A stretch of 5,227 bases of DNA. It comes from Clostridia bacterium (lineage in GTDB: Bacteria > Bacillota_A > Clostridia > Oscillospirales > CAG-272). Numbering within the stretch: the first letter of the stretch is position 1; each line of letters opens with the position of its first letter. The DNA lies in assembly GCA_017445115.1 (NCBI GenBank), contig JAFSUU010000135.1, forward strand, positions 1-5,227. Direction: 5' to 3'. Both the position numbers and the translations under genes were made by a program. Positions 1-5,134 of this stretch are shown piece after piece. A model generated the notes under the pieces. It saw only the letters and a program-made list of their open reading frames with translations. It had not been told where the DNA came from and did not search any database.

Positions 1-408
1 CGCCCTACCTTTATCGCATGGAGCGATCACGGAGCGCTGACTGTTGCTGTCCACCATCAGGATTATCGCCTCGTCGCGGCTGACCTCGACCACCTCGCAC
101 CTAATCGTCTCAAGCCCGAGCCGTTCGCAGGCGTGTTTGCGTCTGTGCCCGGAGATCATCTCATACCTGCCGTCTTCCTTCTTGCGTACCATCGCCGGCG
201 TGATGACGCCGCGCTCCTTGATGCTTTCCATAAGAGATTCCATATCTTCATCATCGAGAACCCTGTACGGGTGATCCGGAAAATCGTCGATCTCCGACAG
301 CGGGATATCGTGTATCCTGGGGAGCTTGTTTTCAGCCCGTTCCTCGTCGTTCATGAACAGCTCATCGTAAGCCGTCATACCGAGATCTATCTTTTTGGCT
401 TTACTCAT
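1..408 (-). CDS. parB: ParB/Spo0J-family partition protein, N-terminal part (cut by window edge)
   Basis: This ORF is open from an ATG at 408 to the left edge of the window, so only the first 136 residues are visible and the C-terminus lies outside. The N-terminal ParB/sulfiredoxin-like domain spans about residues 30-136. It includes the block IPLSEIDDFPDHPYRV (35-50), SIKERGVITP (62-71), the nucleotide-binding signature GHRR (87-90), and VDSNSQRSVI (119-128), the counterpart of the family's usual N-x-QR motif. ParB proteins of this type bind CTP and centromere-like DNA and act in plasmid partition or gene regulation. The start overlaps the relaxase stop as ATGA, and GAGAGGT (418-424) lies about 10 nt upstream, so translational coupling with the relaxase is likely. 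No ParA is visible, and whether the protein partitions the element or regulates it cannot be told from this fragment. Family assignment is secure. Confidence 0.93.
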   Translation of the reverse strand, partial: MSKAKKIDLGMTAYDELFMNDEERAENKLPRIHDIPLSEIDDFPDHPYRVLDDEDMESLMESIKERGVITPAMVRKKEDGRYEMISGHRRKHACERLGLETIRCEVVEVSRDEAIILMVDSNSQRSVIAPCDKGRA

Positions 409-1748
409 CTGTCTATTACCTCTCTTTTTTTATTATTTTTGTGAGGGACATGCTCCCCTCTGAAGTTATTGTCTTCGATCCTTTTCAGATTGTCCCTCAC
501 GTGAGCGCTTCGCTCGAGCACCTCGTCGCAGGTGGTCACCTCGCGCCTCAATTTGGACAGTCTCATTGAATATACTCCGATGTTGTACCTTGCCTTGTCC
601 GCTTCGACAGTATCTCCCGCACGTTCAAGACGTTTAAGAGTATTGCGCATCTCGCGGCGCTGATCCGTTAACTCGTCGATCCTTTTAATTGCTTCTGCCT
701 TGTAATTGATAACGTCCTGTCCTGTTTTGAGGTTGTGCTCGGTCACAAGATCGAGCGAATCCTCGTAAAGCCGTATAATACTTGTATCCTGCCTTATGAG
801 ATAATACATTCTGACGTTGTATAGGGGCTTTTCCGACGCGCTCTTTATCGCTCTGATATACGTCCTGAAGAGAGGAATGAAGCTCATGATCTCTACAGGC
901 TCGTCTTCGCCCTCAAAGATCTTCCGGGGATCGTCCTGACGCGGGATGTGCGACGGCGCGACGTGATCGTTCTTCGACACGCGCTCAACGATATCCTCAA
1001 GCGAATATCCTTCTCCTAGCGACCTGAAGCGCACGAACCTCTCCGTCCCGACGTGCTTTATCTTCGGGTGTTTGCCGGACTCGTCGATGATGAATCCGAG
1101 AGCGTCCATTCCTTCGAGAAACTGCCGCTTTGACGTCGAGCGCTTTACTACGAAATCGATCGCTCCTCTGATGCTTCCGCGCAGAGTCGGAACGTCGCTG
1201 CCTTCGGCTTGCCATTCCGAGTAGTCCTGTCCGAGATCCTCCGGCTGTTCAATGACGGAGAGCCCGTACTCCCGGCACAGCCTGTCCGACGCCTCGCGTA
1301 TTCTGTAGTAACTCTCCTTGCAGTCGTTGTACTTCTTTCCGTCGACGAACGATACCGCGTTTACCGCGATATGATTGTGGATGTTGTCCGTGTTCAGATG
1401 AGTCGCAACGATCGCCTCGAAACGGTCGCCGAACAGTTCCTTCGCGAGCTTCACGCCTATCTCGTGCGCGGTATCGGGATCAACCTCTCCCTCGGCGAAC
1501 GATTGATACATGTGATACGCAACGTTGCCCGTCGTTTTGCGCCAGCGCTTCTGAGTACTGACAAAAGTCTCGGATGCGTTCTCCGGCAGGCAGTTGACGC
1601 CCGTCACATAAACGCAGTCCTCAGTTTTGCCCCCGTCGGCGGCATAATCGATCAGCGCCTTGGTCGCCGTGGTCTTATCGGGATTTATCGCATAATTAAT
1701 CAGATGATCCGATCTGTCCTTGACTCCCCATATTGCCGTCACCGCCAT
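405..1748 (-). CDS. mobA: MobA-like relaxase (MOBP-type mobilisation nuclease)
   Basis: This 447-residue protein is a relaxase/mobilisation nuclease. Such enzymes nick one strand at oriT through a tyrosine, stay covalently attached to the 5' end and pilot the strand into the recipient. The N-terminal relaxase domain covers about residues 1-170. Y19 in LINYAINPDK is the likely catalytic tyrosine. HLNTDNIHNH (117-126) supplies the metal-binding histidines H117, H124 and H126, with D121 between them. H79-YQSF and GLSVIEQPE (162-170) are further conserved relaxase blocks. Residues about 340-440 are rich in charged residues and probably helical or coiled-coil. The ATG at 1748 is preceded by a near-perfect GGGAGGTGA (1755-1763), and the start overlaps the mobC stop as TAATG. 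The stop overlaps the parB start. No type IV secretion genes are in view, so the element is probably mobilisable by a helper. The relaxase call is firm; the MOBP subclass is from the motif pattern. Confidence 0.95.
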   Translation of the reverse strand: MAVTAIWGVKDRSDHLINYAINPDKTTATKALIDYAADGGKTEDCVYVTGVNCLPENASETFVSTQKRWRKTTGNVAYHMYQSFAEGEVDPDTAHEIGVKLAKELFGDRFEAIVATHLNTDNIHNHIAVNAVSFVDGKKYNDCKESYYRIREASDRLCREYGLSVIEQPEDLGQDYSEWQAEGSDVPTLRGSIRGAIDFVVKRSTSKRQFLEGMDALGFIIDESGKHPKIKHVGTERFVRFRSLGEGYSLEDIVERVSKNDHVAPSHIPRQDDPRKIFEGEDEPVEIMSFIPLFRTYIRAIKSASEKPLYNVRMYYLIRQDTSIIRLYEDSLDLVTEHNLKTGQDVINYKAEAIKRIDELTDQRREMRNTLKRLERAGDTVEADKARYNIGVYSMRLSKLRREVTTCDEVLERSAHVRDNLKRIEDNNFRGEHVPHKNNKKREVIDR

Positions 1749-2074
1749 TATGAATCACCTCCCGAAAGAATCGCCCCGATCCTTCTGTCGAGAGACGCTA
1801 TCTCATCGACAGCGCTTTTGAGCTGGCGCCTCAGATCTTCGCCGCACGCTTTCGATCTTGAAAGTCCGGCGAGTTCGTTTCCGATGCGCCTCAGCTGAAG
1901 CGCGGTTTCGGTCAGTCCCTCGGACGGAAGCTCCGCGATCTTTAACCTTTTCCATGCGCTCCGAATGACGTCGCTCATAGAAAGTCCGGTGCGTTCCGAC
2001 TGCTCCTTCAGCGTCTCAAATTCGGACGGAGTCATCCTCATCTTGAACGTGACGTTTCGCTTCTCACGGGTCAA
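1748..2074 (-). CDS. mobC: MobC-like relaxosome accessory protein (ribbon-helix-helix)
   Basis: MobC-type proteins bind oriT, help open the nick region and assist the relaxase. I place the start at the TTG at 2074, giving 108 residues beginning MTREKRNVTFKMRMTPSE. It is preceded by GGGAGGTG (2081-2088), eight bases from GGAGG to the start codon. The frame stays open upstream to another TTG at 2113, but that adds 13 residues with no ribosome binding site and would run through the ribosome binding site and a hairpin. The N-terminal half reads as a ribbon-helix-helix DNA-binding domain: the strand RNVTFKMRM, then the helices TPSEFETLKEQSERTG and SMSDVIRSAWKRL. The C-terminal half has the MobC block LRRIGNELAGLSR followed by an amphipathic helix. 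The gene sits directly before the relaxase with a one-base overlap, as is usual for mobCA pairs. Confidence 0.9.
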   Translation of the reverse strand: MTREKRNVTFKMRMTPSEFETLKEQSERTGLSMSDVIRSAWKRLKIAELPSEGLTETALQLRRIGNELAGLSRSKACGEDLRRQLKSAVDEIASLDRRIGAILSGGDS

Positions 2075-2080
2075 CAGCGT

Positions 2081-2088
2081 CACCTCCC
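2081..2088 (-). promoter_or_regulatory. Ribosome binding site that fixes the mobC start
   Basis: The minus strand reads GGGAGGTG here, close to a full anti-16S match, with eight bases between GGAGG and the TTG at 2074. The upstream in-frame TTG at 2113 has no comparable site, so the shorter mobC is preferred. Confidence 0.8.
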
Positions 2089-2094
2089 GGGGTC

Positions 2095-2169
2095 TCAGGG
2101 CACTCCCTGACAAGCGGGTCTGTGTCCACAGAGCCAGTGCTTGCTAATACGACGACACCGTATTCGGTG
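2095..2169. other. Candidate oriT / hairpin cluster upstream of mobC
   Basis: The gap between repA and mobC holds three hairpins in 75 bp. TCAGGG-CACT-CCCTGA (2095-2110) is a perfect 6-bp stem. TCTGTG-TC-CACAGA (2119-2132) is another perfect 6-bp stem and is enclosed by CAAGC (2111-2115) and GCTTG (2139-2143). CACCG-TATT-CGGTG (2156-2169) is a 5-bp stem. An oriT commonly lies immediately beside mobC/mobA, and inverted repeats next to the nick are typical. On the minus strand, GGGAGTGCCCT loosely resembles the GTGCGCCCT nick region of IncQ-type oriTs, as I remember it. The nick position is not identifiable from sequence alone. These hairpins could instead be weak terminators or operators for the mob genes. 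I see no convincing promoter between repA and mobC. Confidence 0.4.
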
Positions 2170-2231
2170 ACAGCAGTGACAGGAGTGACGGGAAACTTAA
2201 GATATACCATTTTCACACTCACCTCCGTCAC
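2167..2231. promoter_or_regulatory. GTGAC-repeat site overlapping the repA stop (site 1)
   Basis: Three GTGAC copies on the plus strand begin at 2167, 2176 and 2185, exactly 9 bp apart. A core containing GATATACC (2200-2207) follows, then the motif in the opposite orientation as GTCAC at 2227-2231, with TCAC at 2213 and 2219. The arrangement is that of a large protein-binding inverted repeat. The right half lies inside the last codons of repA and the left half just beyond its stop. The same motif, spacing and core recur upstream of the repA unit at 3395-3469 in inverted orientation. The binding protein is unknown; RepA or another element-encoded initiator or regulator are candidates. Confidence 0.6.
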
Positions 2232-3222
2232 AGACGTCGCGCTTTCTCAAGATCAAAAGTCTCGATTTGTTCGTGCGTTTCGTATCAAAAGTAATTCCCT
2301 CGGGACGAAGTATTTCGTAGTAATACTTCACGATCATCTTGGATACCATCGTCGAATAGCAGGTCGATTCTCCGAGTTCCTTCAACAGATCAGACGCGCT
2401 TCCGCTCCATTCGCTGCGGGTGCTCATAAACGGTACGATCTGATAAATATAGTTCGGAGTTTCCATCTTTTTGATCTGATCTACGGTTTGAATTTCGAGA
2501 AGTATCCATCTCATTTTCTTAAAAATGAGGTGTATCTCCTGGTACTCGATATCGCGTCCGGTCGCGTATAGAGTCGCCGTATCGTCCGCTCTTTTACCCT
2601 TCTTGAGCAAAAACGCCGAGTCTACCGCTCCGGAGATACCGGTCGTTCCCGAGATCTCGTTGAACGGATCGGAGTTGTCCGGCATCTTTCTCAGATGGTG
2701 AACGAGAAGGATGGAAACGTTTCTGTCGGCTGCGATATTCTTCAAGATCGAGATGTCGTCATAATCGTTCGCGTACATACTACCGGAACTCTTATCCTTT
2801 TCAGCCCGTATTTTTTGAAGAGTATCGATGATGATCAGCCTCGTTTCGGGGTACATATACAGGTAGTCGCAGATGTCTCTGTCGAGTCCTCCAGAGAGCG
2901 TTCTCGCCATAACGGAGAAGCGGAGATTCGAGGGTGCCTCGTCGACGAGCTGCTGAAGTCTGTCCTGTATTCTGCTGCGTGTATCCTCAAGACAGAGATA
3001 CAAAACGTCGCATTTTTCAGTCTTCATCCCCCACAGAGGCTCTCCTGTCGCGACCTTCAGAGCGAGGTCGAGCATGAGCCAGCTTTTGCCGATCTTTCCT
3101 GCGCCGCAGATCAGATTCACTCCGTAAGGCAGTAGTCCGTCCACGATAAAACGCGCGGGAGGGTACGGAGTGTTCATCAAAGTGTCAGCGTCAATTGAGT
3201 CGATTCCGTATGCAAGATTCAA
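2197..3222 (-). CDS. repA: RepA-like hexameric helicase / AAA ATPase (RecA fold)
   Basis: This 341-residue protein fits the RSF1010 RepA-like family of plasmid replicative helicases (AAA_25-type RecA-fold ATPases), which act as ring helicases at the origin. Walker A is G40-AGKI-GKS47 in NLICGAGKIGKSWLML. A second family block, DVLYLCLEDTRSRIQDR (72-88), contains the likely catalytic acidic residue in LED. Walker B is LIIIDT (129-134, D133). ILLVHHLRK (171-179) and SGTTGISGAVDSAFLL (191-206) match the later conserved motifs of RecA-like helicases. Residues about 250-330 look like a winged-helix tail. The start is TTG at 3222, chosen because GAGAGGGGGT (3231-3240) sits about nine bases upstream and because it overlaps the stop of the 40-residue ORF as TTGA. 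An ATG at 3229 is in another frame and runs only 12 codons. No separate primase or RepC-like initiator is visible. A DnaB-like helicase loader or primase-linked ATPase is the main alternative. Confidence 0.85.
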   Translation of the reverse strand: MNLAYGIDSIDADTLMNTPYPPARFIVDGLLPYGVNLICGAGKIGKSWLMLDLALKVATGEPLWGMKTEKCDVLYLCLEDTRSRIQDRLQQLVDEAPSNLRFSVMARTLSGGLDRDICDYLYMYPETRLIIIDTLQKIRAEKDKSSGSMYANDYDDISILKNIAADRNVSILLVHHLRKMPDNSDPFNEISGTTGISGAVDSAFLLKKGKRADDTATLYATGRDIEYQEIHLIFKKMRWILLEIQTVDQIKKMETPNYIYQIVPFMSTRSEWSGSASDLLKELGESTCYSTMVSKMIVKYYYEILRPEGITFDTKRTNKSRLLILRKRDVCDGGECENGIS

Positions 3223-3341
3223 GTTTCATTACCCCCTCTCATACCGACAGCGTCGGTTTCTTTGCCCCTCATCCAGGGGATCTTGTCCGGGATTTGGGTG
3301 ATTTTTGCGTTGCAGAGTTCTCTAAACTCTCTTGTTTTCAT
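3219..3341 (-). CDS. 40-residue microprotein coupled to repA (unknown function)
   Basis: The ATG at 3341 opens a 40-residue ORF that begins MKTREFRELCNAKITQIPDK and ends GGNET. I do not recognise it. AAAGGAG (3354-3360) lies upstream with a rather long 12-base spacing. Its TGA overlaps the TTG start of repA (TTGA), and the repA ribosome binding site lies inside its last codons. This is the classic arrangement for translational coupling, so the peptide may exist mainly to set repA expression, or may be a small partner of RepA. The sequence is hydrophilic and mixed-charge with no membrane segment. Coding status is inferred from position, strand and overlap only. Confidence 0.6.
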   Translation of the reverse strand: MKTREFRELCNAKITQIPDKIPWMRGKETDAVGMRGGNET

Positions 3342-3362
3342 ACGATTTGTTTTCTCCTTTCA

Positions 3363-3620
3363 TTAGATTTCGTATGTATGTCCCGGACGTTCAGGTGACG
3401 GTCGTGACTGCTTTGCGGTATATACCGGTATATCCGTCACCGCTGTCACTCCTGTCACTTTGGGGTCACTATTGGGGTCAATTATCTCCTCCTTTCTCAC
3501 AGTGGGGGTTACTTTTGGCAGCCGTTTTTGTGGGTAAAGGTGGGCGCAGTATTCAAATAACGAGAAAAGACGCAGAGAGGTAATGGCGTCATTTTCATCG
3601 TCGCATAATTTGCCCCTCAC
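3363..3620 (-). CDS. Possible small ORF upstream of the repA unit, unknown function
   Basis: An open frame on the operon strand ends with TAA at 3363 in a TAATG overlap. That ATG opens only a 13-codon ORF, ending at 3322. The start is uncertain. A GTG at 3620 with AGGA five bases upstream gives 85 residues beginning MRGKLCDDENDAITS. A TTG at 3650 extends the frame by ten residues but has a weaker site and lies in a repeat unit. The middle, LRLFSLFEYCAHLYPQKRLPK, looks like plausible protein. The C-terminal third (KVTGVTAVTD and beyond) is only the translation of the GTGAC repeats and palindrome at 3395-3469. A strong internal AAGGAGGAG (3486-3494) precedes a TTG at 3481 that opens just eight codons, so the region may instead be a regulatory leader. 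I recognise no family. Confidence 0.4.
   Translation of the reverse strand: MRGKLCDDENDAITSLRLFSLFEYCAHLYPQKRLPKVTPTVRKEEIIDPNSDPKVTGVTAVTDIPVYTAKQSRPSPERPGHTYEI
3395..3469. promoter_or_regulatory. GTGAC-repeat palindromic site upstream of the repA unit (site 2)
   Basis: The plus strand has GTGAC at 3395 and 3404. A perfect 14-bp palindrome, ATATACCGGTATAT (3420-3433), follows. Then GTCAC occurs at 3436, 3445, 3454 and 3465, with a GTCAA at 3477. Spacing is 9 bp for most copies. Motifs left and right of the palindrome point towards each other, so the whole site is a large inverted repeat. It matches the site at the repA stop in motif, spacing and ATATACC core. Its position before the 40-residue ORF and repA suits an operator for repA or an initiator-binding iteron cluster. 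The protein that binds it is not known. Confidence 0.65.
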
Positions 3621-4102
3621 TTGTTTCCTAACTAAAAGCCGAAAATACAACCCTCAATTTTTCAAATTTACAAATTGTTTTCAACTGATAACCGGCTGAA
3701 GAAGAATATGCCCTCATATAAATACCTAACTAAAACGCCAAAATACACCCCTCATATGTTTTCTAACTAAAACGCGATTTTTCAGGTAATATGCGATTAA
3801 AATTAACAAATGATTTTCTTTTAATATCGGCTGAAGACAAAACAGCCTTCATATGTTTCCCAACTAAAACGCGAAAATATGGGGTAGTCAAGAGTAAGAT
3901 TAACAATTAGTTTTCATTTGAATACCGTCAGAGGGGTAAAACATTCCTCATATGTTTTCCAATGAAAAAGTGAAAATATCGGTTGTATAACGAATAATTA
4001 ACAAAATAATTTATAAACGCTCTCATATAAATACCTAACTAAAACGCGATTTTTTAACCCTATTTTTCAACAATTTACAAATTATTAATAACTGCTGAGA
4101 AG
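3613..4102 (+). repeat. AT-rich composite direct-repeat array A
   Basis: Six degenerate copies of a CCTCATATG-type unit followed by CTAACTAAAACGCG and AAAATA have their CTCA element near 3616, 3713, 3751, 3848, 3947 and 4022. Three of the five gaps are 97-99 bp. The 3848 copy reads TTCA, and the 3947 copy is more diverged. A second module (TTWACAAATTRTTTTC, then ATACCGGCTGAAG) alternates with the first: 3667-3704, 3802-3838, 3898-3934, 3997-4012 (partial) and 4072-4102. No ORF is convincing here. Such arrays next to a rep gene are often origin or incompatibility iterons, but these units are longer and more degenerate than classic 18-22 bp iterons. Everything between the 85-codon ORF and the RNA-like island is occupied by this array. 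Confidence 0.75.
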
Positions 4103-4130
4103 AAAAAACTCCCATTAATTTCTTCATAGT

Positions 4131-4420
4131 CTCCCCTGTGAACTATCTTTTTTGCGCCTCTATTTGTCCTCGACGTCCCAAGGCTTGGGAGATTATCACG
4201 CGGTTGAGAAGCGTACTCAACTCCATGGGACTTTCACCCCCGCGCCTTCTTTATGGCCCGGCCGCGAATTACGGAAGTATCATTATTCCTTGTACCTGTT
4301 ATTGCCACCTCCGGGAGCTGCCCGAATTCTGTCGTATAGACTCTATCGCTCGCCGTTTTGAATCGGGTCGTGGCGCGTCTACGATCTCGGCTTGATCTTT
4401 CGATCGGCACAAGTAACGTG
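4131..4420 (-). ncRNA. Candidate structured non-coding RNA (possibly HEARO/omega-RNA-like)
   Basis: This island is far richer in G and C than the arrays on both sides and is dense in hairpins. On the minus strand these are, in order: GATC-GAAA-GATC with a GNRA-type loop (4394-4405); TCGTAGAC pairing with GTCTATACGA across a 2-nt bulge (4377-4384 with 4332-4341), enclosing GCGCC/GGCG; CTCC-G-GGAG (4309-4317); GGGGGTGAAAGTCCC (around 4227-4240); GTTGAG/CTCAAC with a 7-nt loop (4203-4221); and TCCCAA-GCC-TTGGGA (4176-4190). GGCGCG (4241-4246) could alternatively pair with CGCGCC (4372-4377). No ORF in it resembles a protein. From memory, the order ACAGG, TTCCGTAA, GGCCGG, AGTCCC, hairpin, GATAA, AAGCC recalls the IscB guide RNA (omega-RNA/HEARO), but I cannot confirm homology. 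Strand and ends are estimates. Group II intron domain I is a weaker alternative. Confidence 0.5.
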
Positions 4421-4452
4421 CATGATAATTTGAATATTCAGTTGTCAATGAG

Positions 4453-4489
4453 CAAATAATCAGCTGTTTTTCTCAGCTGGTTTTATTTG
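4453..4489. terminator. Long hairpin beside the RNA island, possible bidirectional terminator
   Basis: CAAATAA (4453-4459) and CAGCTG (4461-4466) pair with CAGCTG (4474-4479) and TTATTTG (4483-4489) around a 7-nt TTTTTCT loop. This gives 13 paired bases with a small T versus GTT internal loop. The CAGCTG core followed by TTTTATTT on the plus strand, and ATTATTTG on the minus strand, could terminate transcription in either direction. It would end a plus-strand RNA from the island, or insulate a minus-strand one. The stem base is A/T-only, so terminator function is tentative. Confidence 0.4.
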
Positions 4490-4490
4490 T

Positions 4491-5046
4491 GCCCTCACTT
4501 ATATACATTTTTCGGGCGTTTTGACAGGTGTTTTTGAAGGTTTCCGGAGATTGTTTACGAAGTATTTACAATTGTTTTCCCTTCCTGTACCTTCCGGTAT
4601 TTTGTTGTCCAATACCGGTTTTCAACTGGGGGATCATTTCAGCTCTTTCTGCCGGGCTTGATATACCCCCTCACTTATATGCTTTTTTTCGGGCACTTTT
4701 TTAGGGCATTTGCTCTATTTTTGTTTCTGTTTTTTTCACCTCTCCTCTCTTGCCCCCTCACTTATATACATTTTTTAGAGGTATTTTTAACCCTCTTTGG
4801 AGGTTTCCTTTTGAATTTCTCCTCACTTATATACATATTCGAGGCGTTTTGAACACCCATTTTTAAGTCGTTGTTGAGTTAGTTTAAAGAGTGTTTACAA
4901 TCGTTTCCCGTTGTGTAACTTGCGGTATTAAATCGTCCGGTGGAAATGTTTAGCCGATGTTTTATTTCTCACTTATCTATTGGCCAAAAAATCGACACAG
5001 TGAGCCACAAAAATCACTACAATTTACAGATTGTTTACTAAGCACC
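4491..5046 (+). repeat. AT-rich composite direct-repeat array B
   Basis: Five copies of CCCTCACTTATATACATTTTT have their CTCAC near 4494, 4670, 4757, 4822 and 4968. The last is diverged (CTCACTTATCTAT). The first four are followed by a variant of CGGGCGTTTT. That tail is the reverse complement of the AAAACGCC element of array A, while the CCCTCA part keeps the same orientation. The TTTACAATTGTTTTCC module shared with array A occurs at 4564-4580 and 4893-4908 and, partially, at 5022-5036. The first two are followed by CGGTATT. No convincing gene occurs anywhere in this stretch. Confidence 0.7.
4594..4618. repeat. CCGGTATT/AATACCGG inverted repeat inside array B
   Basis: CCGGTATT (4594-4601) and AATACCGG (4611-4618) form a perfect 8-bp inverted repeat with a 9-nt spacer. 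The same ATACCGG half-site is the centre of the palindrome upstream of the repA unit (3420-3433) and occurs in diverged form in array A, which suggests one protein recognises all of them. Confidence 0.55.
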
Positions 5047-5073
5047 TTTTTCACAAATAAAAAAAACGCCGTG

Positions 5074-5110
5074 GAGTAAAATGATATAGAAATCTATATC
5101 ACTTTGACTC
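5074..5110. promoter_or_regulatory. Large imperfect palindrome, candidate operator or recombination site
   Basis: TGATATAGA (5082-5090) and TCTATATCA (5093-5101) are perfect 9-bp arms around a 2-bp AA centre. The symmetry continues outward as GAGTAAA (5074-5080) against TTT-G-ACTC (5103-5110), interrupted by one A/C mismatch and one bulged G. The span fits a dimeric regulator operator or a serine/tyrosine recombinase core site. There is no T-run on either side, so a terminator is unlikely. Any gene it serves lies beyond the right edge. Confidence 0.5.
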
Positions 5111-5134
5111 TCGCGACGCTTGTAACACAACTTC

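Noticed and set aside
44..444. Two overlapping plus-strand ORFs near the left edge
   Set aside because: Both are antisense shadows of the ParB frame, which carries the GHRR and N-x-QR motifs.
1209..1898. 229-codon plus-strand ORF
   Set aside because: It lies antisense to mobA and mobC, which have clear family motifs. Its translation shows no recognisable domain, and it has no supporting operon context.
2075..2113. Longer mobC starting at TTG 2113
   Set aside because: The extension has no ribosome binding site, would translate through the GGGAGGTG that serves the TTG at 2074, and adds residues not typical of MobC N-termini.
2122..3135. Plus-strand ORFs at 2122-2571 and 2695-3135
   Set aside because: They are antisense to repA, whose Walker A and B motifs establish the coding strand. 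The SVTAVTGVT stretch in the first is just the GTGAC repeats translated.
3690..3890. Hammerhead-like CTGAAGA cores in array A
   Set aside because: CTGAAGA fits the CUGANGA core, but no stem II followed by GAAA and a cleavage site can be formed around any copy.
4138..4395. Two plus-strand ORFs of 85 and 69 codons in the RNA island
   Set aside because: They overlap each other in different frames, have no convincing ribosome binding site or domain, and coincide with dense hairpins that explain the composition better.
4131..4420. rRNA, tRNA, tmRNA, RNase P RNA or group II intron
   Set aside because: None of the signature sequences of rRNA, tmRNA or RNase P RNA is present, and no cloverleaf is visible. 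The GTGAAAGTCC match to group II domain I stands alone, without a domain V hairpin or a reverse transcriptase.
4658..4852. 64-codon plus-strand ORF, very rich in Phe and Leu
   Set aside because: It looks like a membrane peptide only because T-rich repeats translate to F and L. The PLTY blocks are the CCCTCACTTAT repeat itself.
3613..5046. CRISPR array
   Set aside because: The repeats are degenerate, irregularly spaced and made of two alternating modules, with shared rather than unique sequence between them. No cas gene is present.
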